A DNA stretch of 13,341 nucleotides from NCBI GenBank assembly GCA_041655035.1, contig JBAZCN010000089.1, positions 1-13,341 of the forward strand, written 5' to 3'. Below are positions 9,036 through 13,341 of the stretch, piece after piece. A program made the position numbers and the translations under genes. How positions within the stretch are numbered: position 1 is the first letter of the stretch; the number at the start of each line of letters is the position of its first letter. The notes under the pieces were generated by a model. That model was not told the DNA's origin, did no database searches, and saw only the letters and a list, made by a program, of their open reading frames with translations. Source of the stretch: NAT127 sp041655035 (GTDB taxonomy: Bacteria; Pseudomonadota; Gammaproteobacteria; Pseudomonadales; Porticoccaceae).

Positions 9036-10205
9036 TCAGGCCGGGCCTCCGTCGGAGAGAATGACGTCCTTGCCGTCACGCAGCCGGTCGAGCCCCTCCA
9101 GAACCACCAACTCGCCTTCGGCCAGCCCATCGGTGACCGCCACCCGATTGTCCGCCACCGGCCCGAGGATGATCGGCCGGGTGAATGCCCTACCCTCCTC
9201 CACCACGTAGACGTAGGTGCCGCGGGACCCGTATTGCACGGCGTCGGCGGGAATGGTGATGACCGACGCCAGGGTGTCCAGGCGCAGGCGGACATTGACG
9301 AACTGATTGGGGAACAGGGCGTCATCGCCGTTTTTGAACCGGGCCTTGGCCCGCAGGGTGCCGGTGGACGTATCGATCTGGTTATCGAGGGTGAGCAGTT
9401 CACCGGTGGCCAGGACATTCCGTTCGGTGCGATCGAGCGCCTCGACCCGCAGCGGCTCGCCCTGCGAGGATGCCCGCCGCAGCGCCCGGCGCAATGCCGG
9501 CACATCCACCTCGGGCACGGTGAAATGCACGGCGATGGGGCGCATCTGGGTGATGGTCACCAGCCCTTCGCTGTCGTTGGCGGCCACCAGGTTGCCGGGG
9601 TCCACCCGGCGCAGGCCCAGCTTGCCGGCGATCGGCGCCTCGATGCGGGTCCACGACAGCTCCAGGCGGGCATCCTCCATCTGGGCATTGTTGCTCTTGA
9701 GGGCGCCGCTCAGTTCCGCCACCAGCGCCCGCTGGCTGCTCAGCTGCTGGCGGGCGATGGAATCCTGCTGGTAGAGATCCTCGTAAAGCGAAAGGTCCGC
9801 CCTGGCGTTTTCGAGCTGCGCCTGGTTCTGCAAGACCTGGCCCTCCATCTGCTCGAGCCGCGCCCGATAGGGCGCCGGATCGATCTCCGCCAGCAGCGTC
9901 CCCTGCTCGACCTCGGCGCCCTCGGTGAACAGCACCCGGGTCAGCACCCCCTCGACCCGGCTGCGCACCGTTACCGTGTTGAGCGGGATGACCGTGCCGA
10001 TCGACTTGATCTCGACATCCAGGCTGCCGCGATCGGCGATCACGGTGCGCACCGCTGCCGGCTGATCCCAGCCGCCCCGGCGAAACGGTTCCGGAGACGG
10101 TGGCGCCCTGCCGATCAGGTACCAGATGCCGGCCAGTGCGGCGAGCAGCAACAGGGCACCGGCAATACGCTTGCGGTGGGTGGAAAACAGTGGAGAGTCA
10201 GTCAT
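9036..10205 (-). CDS. mdtA: RND efflux periplasmic adaptor (membrane fusion protein), MdtA/MuxA-type
   Basis: This periplasmic adaptor joins the MdtB/MdtC permease to the outer-membrane factor. The 389-residue product has one N-terminal membrane segment (about 14-31) after a basic patch (HRKR). It has no lipobox cysteine, so it is membrane-anchored or cleaved rather than lipidated. Domains run in the usual order: first lipoyl half (about 70-110, GTVIPLNTVTVRSRVEG), alpha-helical coiled-coil hairpin rich in Q, E and L (about 112-185), second lipoyl half (WTRIEAPIAGKLGLRRVDPG, 185-204), then beta-barrel and membrane-proximal domains. It is slightly shorter than E. coli MdtA (about 415), mainly at the C-terminus. 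The ATG at 10205 has only a weak ribosome binding site. It is the first gene of the efflux operon. Family assignment is clear. Confidence 0.95.
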   Translation of the reverse strand: MTDSPLFSTHRKRIAGALLLLAALAGIWYLIGRAPPSPEPFRRGGWDQPAAVRTVIADRGSLDVEIKSIGTVIPLNTVTVRSRVEGVLTRVLFTEGAEVEQGTLLAEIDPAPYRARLEQMEGQVLQNQAQLENARADLSLYEDLYQQDSIARQQLSSQRALVAELSGALKSNNAQMEDARLELSWTRIEAPIAGKLGLRRVDPGNLVAANDSEGLVTITQMRPIAVHFTVPEVDVPALRRALRRASSQGEPLRVEALDRTERNVLATGELLTLDNQIDTSTGTLRAKARFKNGDDALFPNQFVNVRLRLDTLASVITIPADAVQYGSRGTYVYVVEEGRAFTRPIILGPVADNRVAVTDGLAEGELVVLEGLDRLRDGKDVILSDGGPA

Positions 10206-10251
10206 GGAAATACAAATCCAGAATAGTGGAACCGATCACGCTGCCGGCGCG

Positions 10252-10273
10252 AGTATAACGCCGCTGTTAGCGG
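10252..10273 (-). promoter_or_regulatory. Candidate -10 and operator-like inverted repeat upstream of mdtA
   Basis: On the minus strand, TATACT (10252-10257, five of six -10 bases) lies about 47 bases before the mdtA start. Just upstream is a perfect 13-base inverted repeat CCGCT-GTT-AGCGG (10261-10273), where the -10/-35 spacer should be, a common operator position. The matching -35 is poor (TTTGCC or TCTTTG around 10273-10280), as for a promoter needing an activator. No regulator gene is adjacent. Confidence 0.35.
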
Positions 10274-10457
10274 GCAAAGAGGCAATGTGGCTCATGGAAA
10301 CATCAAAATGGGTCGGAGGGATGACACACCCCCTCACCGTCTTTTCGGCGCATAGCTTCCGGAGCGTGAAACCATAACCACGACCACCGCCGTTGGACAG
10401 GCTTTTTACAGATTCTTACCTTATGCCGCGCCGGCGGCGCCGAACAGCGTAGCGCAC

Positions 10458-10476
10458 AGAAATGATAACAGTTATC
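10458..10476. promoter_or_regulatory. Fur-like box in the spacer upstream of the efflux operon
   Basis: The 19 bases agree with the classical Fur consensus GATAATGATAATCATTATC at 13 positions by my count. The core GATAAC-A-GTTATC (10464-10476) is a perfect palindrome of 6-1-6 form. It sits in an AT-rich patch about 250 bases before mdtA. A possible minus-strand promoter overlaps this patch (TATATT near 10488-10493, or TATCAT within the box), but neither has a good -35 at normal spacing. Fur binding and control of mdtA are inference. Confidence 0.45.
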
Positions 10477-10602
10477 GGTTGAAAAAATATACGCCTCTAT
10501 CACCGCGACAGGGCAATCACACCATGCCTTGTTCAGGGCCTCCCCCCTTCGTTTCCGCTGTCCGCGTGCCAGACGCCGACAGTGTGCGGGCATTCCGACC
10601 GT

Positions 10603-10630
10603 AAAAAAAGCCCTGGGCTTCCCCAGGGCC
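10603..10630 (-). terminator. Rho-independent terminator of the siderophore receptor gene
   Basis: On the minus strand, an 8-base-pair GC-rich stem GCCCTGGG/CCCAGGGC (10622-10629 with 10610-10617) closes a GAAG tetraloop and is followed by seven T residues (10603-10609). It begins about 21 bases after the receptor stop. There is no T-run on the plus-strand side, so it works only for leftward transcription. It isolates the receptor transcript from the efflux operon. Confidence 0.93.
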
Positions 10631-10650
10631 TTCATCGCCACAGGCGCCGA

Positions 10651-12969
10651 TCAAAAGTGGAAATCGGCGCTCAGCAGATAAGAACGGGAAGCGCCGAGGA
10701 AGACCCGCGACCCGCTCCAGTTGGAGGAATTCGCGTACAACTCGTCGGTCACATTGTCGACATTCAGCCGCAGGCTCAAATTGTCGCTCACCTTGTAGGA
10801 GGCCATCAGGTTGGCAATGGTATAGCCCGGCAGTTCTCCGAAGGTGCCATTGGGAATGATCCTGCTGGCATCATCGGGGCGCCCCGCCCAGGAATCGCCG
10901 ACATGCTGGATACCGCCACCGATGGTCAGGCCGAAGGGGAAATCATAGGTGGTCCAGAGAGTGGCGCTCTCCTTGGGAGTGAACGCCAGTTCATCGCCAC
11001 TGGTACGAAGATTGTCCCCGTAATCGGCGGGATTGGCGCGGCGTCGAACCTCGTCGAGGTAGGCGCTGTGCTTGCGCTCGCTGTCGAGGATCACAAAGCC
11101 GCCAAACACGCTCCAGGCATCGGTGATACGGCCCGAGACACTGAATTCATACCCTTCGACGATCTGCTTGCCATAGCCCTTCAGGGAAGCGGAAGTTTCT
11201 CCCTCATCCAGTCCGGTAATGGCGACCTTTTTCTTTTCCGTGTTGAAATAGGCCAAGGCGACCGCGAGTCGGTCTTCGTAGAAATTCCATTTGGTGCCCA
11301 GCTCGAAATTGAGCGATTCCTGGACCTTGGCGCTCTCGACGAAACCCGGGAAGGCATTGTCGCCAGTGCGGGAAATATCGGGATTGGAGAGGAATGAGCC
11401 CGGCGGCAACGTGGCCAGGCCAACCGCAGCGTAGATGCTGCCATTCTGCGCCGGTTTGAAAACCAGGCCGACTTTACCGCTGACGGTAGACTCTCTTTCG
11501 ACGTAACCATCGAGTGCGCCAGTGGGCGCGCCCGAAATGCTCTCACTGTCAATGGTAACCTTGTAACGCTCGGCGCGCAGGCCGCCAGTGAGTTCCCAGT
11601 ATTCATTGAATTCCAGGGTATCGTAAACATAGACCGCCTGGGTCTGGACCTCGACATCATTGGCCTCGATCGCGTTCAGAGGAAAGCCTGATGCCCGCTT
11701 ATGATCCGGATTGAAAATGCTCGTCGGCGGGGGGTTGTCGGTACCGTAGCGCAGCGCCTCGGATTGCTCATTGGACAATTCAAACCCCGCCACCAGAGTG
11801 TGCTTCACTGAGCCGGTCTGGAAATTTGCCCGCAGATTGGTGACATTGGTGAGGCTGATGGTTTCGCGATCATAGATCTGGGTCTGGGCAGCGACAAGCT
11901 GGGTCGCGGGGGTATATCCGGTTGGCACCGTATACCGGGCTTCCCGCTCCGTTCTCGCCCACCGGGTCTGGTTGCTGATGGTCATGTTGCGGGTCAGGTC
12001 GTGTTCGATGCGACCGGTCAGGGCGTCCGAGCGGTTGTCGTCATAATCCGAGGAAAGCCCGAAGAAATTATCCTGGCCGGCGGAATGGGCAACCCGGTCA
12101 TAGCGCATCATGTCCTTGATCATCGCCGCGGGCACCCCCCAGTCAGGGCGCCCGTCGTCCTCGACGTGCTGGTAGGCCAGGATCAGCCGGGTCGGGGAAT
12201 CGAGGCCAAAGGCCACCGAAGGCGCGAAACCCCAGGCCGACTTGTCGGCCTTGTCGCGACCGACGACGCCACTCTCCTCGACCATCATGTTGAGCCGCAC
12301 CGCGGTGCCACTGTTGAGGACGCGGTTGATGTCCGCGGTGGCACGCTGGCGGGGATCGGAGTCATAGCTGTCGAAACCGTAGGACAGGGTCGCCGACGTG
12401 GTATTTTCCAGCAGCGGAGTTTTGGTCACCATATTGATGTAGCCGCCACCACTGCCACGGCCATTGTCGGCGGCCGGCCCCTTGGCCACCTCCACCTGCT
12501 CGACGTTGAAGACATCTCGTGTGTAACTGCCGGAATCCCGTGCGCCATCGATGAAGATGCTGCCGCTGGTATCGAAACCGCGCAGGCTGAAATTGTTGTT
12601 GCTGGTGGAAAAACCGTTTTCACCGGCGTTGAAGCTGATCCCCGGGGTATTACTCAGAACGTCGGTCAGGGTCTGCGCACCCTGTTGGGTAAAGACTTCG
12701 AGGGGAATGATCTGGAGGGTCTGCGGAGTATCCACCAAGGGCGCGGTGAATTTTTCGGAGGACGAAGTCTGGCGGTTGTATTCTCCCTTGACCTCCACTA
12801 CTTCGAGCTTGACGTTCTTGTCCCTTCCGCCAGCGGGATCGCCTGCACCTTGAGCATGAGCCCCCTGAACCCAGGCAATGGCCCCATAGGCGGCGAGCAT
12901 GGCCGCCACCATGGGCTTGAGATGGGTTCTGGGCGGCATCGGCGCCAGATTGTGGTCGTCTTTCGTCAT
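10651..12969 (-). CDS. fiu: TonB-dependent catecholate siderophore receptor (Fiu/PiuA-like)
   Basis: This is an outer-membrane gated channel that imports ferric catecholate siderophores using TonB energy. From the ATG at 12969 it has 772 residues, close to E. coli Fiu (about 760). A signal peptide ends at about AHA39-Q40. A TonB-box-like stretch (VKLEVVEVKGE, about 53-63), a plug (about 70-185) and a 22-strand-type barrel follow, ending in FHF as outer-membrane proteins do. Fiu-like signatures include AGENGFSTSNNNFSLRG, VEQVEVAKGP, APSVAFGL and SSDYDDN. Two ATGs compete: 12975 lies only three bases from GGAG (12979-12982), while 12969 lies nine bases away, so I prefer the latter. The frame stays open upstream through the promoter, so a longer protein is unlikely. 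The divergent PiuC-type neighbour and Fur box support an iron role. The exact ligand is unknown. Confidence 0.95.
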   Translation of the reverse strand: MTKDDHNLAPMPPRTHLKPMVAAMLAAYGAIAWVQGAHAQGAGDPAGGRDKNVKLEVVEVKGEYNRQTSSSEKFTAPLVDTPQTLQIIPLEVFTQQGAQTLTDVLSNTPGISFNAGENGFSTSNNNFSLRGFDTSGSIFIDGARDSGSYTRDVFNVEQVEVAKGPAADNGRGSGGGYINMVTKTPLLENTTSATLSYGFDSYDSDPRQRATADINRVLNSGTAVRLNMMVEESGVVGRDKADKSAWGFAPSVAFGLDSPTRLILAYQHVEDDGRPDWGVPAAMIKDMMRYDRVAHSAGQDNFFGLSSDYDDNRSDALTGRIEHDLTRNMTISNQTRWARTEREARYTVPTGYTPATQLVAAQTQIYDRETISLTNVTNLRANFQTGSVKHTLVAGFELSNEQSEALRYGTDNPPPTSIFNPDHKRASGFPLNAIEANDVEVQTQAVYVYDTLEFNEYWELTGGLRAERYKVTIDSESISGAPTGALDGYVERESTVSGKVGLVFKPAQNGSIYAAVGLATLPPGSFLSNPDISRTGDNAFPGFVESAKVQESLNFELGTKWNFYEDRLAVALAYFNTEKKKVAITGLDEGETSASLKGYGKQIVEGYEFSVSGRITDAWSVFGGFVILDSERKHSAYLDEVRRRANPADYGDNLRTSGDELAFTPKESATLWTTYDFPFGLTIGGGIQHVGDSWAGRPDDASRIIPNGTFGELPGYTIANLMASYKVSDNLSLRLNVDNVTDELYANSSNWSGSRVFLGASRSYLLSADFHF

Positions 12970-13047
12970 GGTCATCTTCTCCGGAACGTGGTTGTGAGAG
13001 TCAACAGCTGTCCCTGCCGGTATCGTGTAGTTATCGACAGCCGTTAC

Positions 13048-13066
13048 GCAGATGATAATCGTTACC
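13048..13066. promoter_or_regulatory. Fur box in the receptor/hydroxylase divergent region
   Basis: The plus-strand site starting GCAGATGATAATCG matches the 19-base Fur consensus at 14 positions by my count, including nine in a row across the centre (ATGATAATC). It overlaps the predicted -10 of the receptor promoter, where bound Fur-Fe(II) would block RNA polymerase. It also lies upstream of the divergent hydroxylase gene and may influence both directions. Binding itself is inferred from sequence and gene function. Confidence 0.8.
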
Positions 13067-13080
13067 ATACTCCATAGCAA
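13052..13080 (-). promoter_or_regulatory. Predicted sigma-70 promoter of the siderophore receptor gene
   Basis: On the minus strand, TTGCTA (13075-13080, four of six -35 bases) is separated by exactly 17 bases from TATCAT (13052-13057, five of six -10 bases). Initiation would fall near 13045, giving a leader of about 75 bases before the ATG at 12969. The Fur box covers the -10, as expected for an iron-repressed gene. Confidence 0.65.
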
Positions 13081-13087
13081 TTAACAA

Positions 13088-13117
13088 TTGGGTCGATAGA
13101 GTAATTACATTTGTAAT
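13088..13117 (+). promoter_or_regulatory. Candidate promoter of the hydroxylase gene with an overlapping palindrome
   Basis: TTGGGT (13088-13093, three of six -35 bases), an 18-base spacer and TGTAAT (13112-13117, five of six -10 bases) point rightward to the hydroxylase gene. A perfect inverted repeat ATTACA-TT-TGTAAT (13104-13117) covers the -10 and could be an operator. A second short repeat CAATT-AAC-AATTG (13078-13090) lies just before it. The -35 is weak, so promoter use is uncertain; the repeats are seen directly. Confidence 0.35.
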
Positions 13118-13186
13118 GTGGATCATGGCGTCGTCGCTTCGAAACGGTTACTGTTTGGCTATCCCGGATACGGAGACCTTCACCCG

Positions 13187-13341
13187 ATGCTGCACACCAT
13201 TCCCGACCTGCTGGCACCCGAACAGGTCCGGCTCTGCCGCCAGGCGCTGGATCAGGCGCAGTGGACCGATGGCCGCGCCACGGCGGGGCATGTCGCCCGC
13301 CAGGCCAAGCACAACCTGCAACTGGCGCCGGACGACCCGGC
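13187..13341 (+). CDS. piuC: PKHD-type hydroxylase, PiuC/YbiX-like (3' end cut by the window edge)
   Basis: This is the N-terminal 51 codons of a Fe(II)/2-oxoglutarate-dependent dioxygenase of the PiuC/YbiX family (about 226 residues when whole). Such genes sit beside Fiu/PiuA receptors in many proteobacteria and are iron-regulated, though the substrate is not settled. The visible sequence begins MLHTIPDLLAPEQVRLC and continues QWTDGRATAGHVARQAKHN, then LQLAPDDP. This closely follows the family N-terminus: I-P-x-L-L, then A-x-W-x-D-G-R-x-T-A-G, then K-x-N-L-Q-L. The catalytic iron and 2-oxoglutarate residues lie beyond the window, so activity cannot be judged. The ATG at 13187 is preceded by GGAG about 11 bases upstream, slightly far but the best available. 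It is divergent from the receptor gene, unlike E. coli, where fiu and ybiX run in the same direction. Confidence 0.88.
   Translation, partial: MLHTIPDLLAPEQVRLCRQALDQAQWTDGRATAGHVARQAKHNLQLAPDDP

Larger units (their letters stand above)
10206..10602. other. Intergenic spacer upstream of the efflux operon
   Basis: This 397-base spacer lies between the receptor terminator and mdtA. I find no convincing gene in it. A plus-strand open frame (10126-10377) and a minus-strand one (10303-10641) match no family I recognise, lack a ribosome binding site, and overlap mdtA or the terminator respectively. It does hold an AT-rich patch around 10456-10500 with a Fur-like palindrome, and a candidate -10 with an inverted repeat near 10252-10273. 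These are listed separately. Confidence 0.6.

Noticed and set aside
9008..9505. N-terminal extension of mdtB to 9505 (166 extra residues)
   Set aside because: It overlaps mdtA by almost 500 bases and is not protein-like. Homologues start at the MNLSRPFILRPVAT region, which has its own ribosome binding site.
2929..10226. Long plus-strand open frames opposite the efflux genes (for example 3300-4676, 4692-5996, 6176-7576, 7625-9064, 8937-10226)
   Set aside because: Their translations are rich in H, Q, G, R and D without family motifs, have no ribosome binding sites, and lie wholly opposite strongly conserved genes. They are antisense frames of GC-rich codons.
10126..10377. Plus-strand 83-codon open frame over the mdtA start
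   Set aside because: It overlaps the start of mdtA in antisense and has no ribosome binding site or recognisable motif.
10425..10445. GC-rich inverted-repeat-like stretch (GCGCCGGCGGCGCC) as a terminator
   Set aside because: No T-run follows on either strand and no gene ends nearby; it is probably compositional.
10303..10641. Minus-strand 112-codon open frame in the spacer
   Set aside because: Its start lies upstream of the receptor terminator hairpin, which it would have to cross, and the translation is basic, cysteine-rich and unlike any known family.
12001..13077. Plus-strand 358-codon open frame opposite the receptor gene
   Set aside because: It covers the receptor plug, signal peptide and the Fur-controlled promoter in antisense, with low-complexity translation.
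12970..13080. N-terminal extension of the receptor to 13080
   Set aside because: It would translate through the predicted promoter and Fur box and place the signal peptide far from the N-terminus. The ATG at 12969 with GGAG upstream is better.

Overview
This window looks like a chromosomal segment of a GC-rich gammaproteobacterium, or a near relative. The evidence is a MuxABC-OpmB/MdtABC-type efflux operon and a Fiu/PiuA-type siderophore receptor paired with a PiuC/YbiX-type hydroxylase, an arrangement familiar from Pseudomonas and enterobacteria. Codon use is strongly GC-biased throughout. I cannot name the genus. I see no mobile element, tRNA, rRNA or CRISPR array, and no stretch of clearly foreign composition.

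All genes but the last lie on the minus strand, so they read from right to left. At the right end, a 0.2 kb divergent control region (12970-13186) separates the TonB-dependent catecholate siderophore receptor (10651-12969, minus) from the start of a PKHD-type Fe(II)/2-oxoglutarate hydroxylase gene (13187 onward, plus, cut by the window edge). A good Fur box overlaps the -10 of the receptor promoter. The receptor gene ends at a clean intrinsic terminator (10603-10630). A 0.4 kb spacer follows, holding a second Fur-like palindrome (10458-10476) and a candidate promoter for the next operon.

The efflux operon is mdtA (membrane fusion protein, 9036-10205), mdtB (5927-9007), mdtC (2835-5930) and a NodT-type outer-membrane factor (1423-2838). 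The last three are linked by 4-base stop/start overlaps. Two different RND subunits, one adaptor and a co-encoded outer-membrane channel give the layout of Pseudomonas muxABC-opmB rather than E. coli mdtABCD-baeSR; no two-component system is present. Downstream, in the same direction, are two pirin-family cupin genes: a YhhW-like one (634-1341) and a canonical pirin cut by the left edge (1-617). No terminator separates them from the efflux genes.

The products span catecholate-siderophore uptake, an iron-associated hydroxylase, an efflux pump whose E. coli relative helps export enterobactin, and two iron-binding cupins whose relatives include quercetin 2,3-dioxygenases. My most speculative reading is a locus for iron and catechol-type compounds, partly under Fur. 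Each part is a known family; only the combination and the second Fur-like site may be new.
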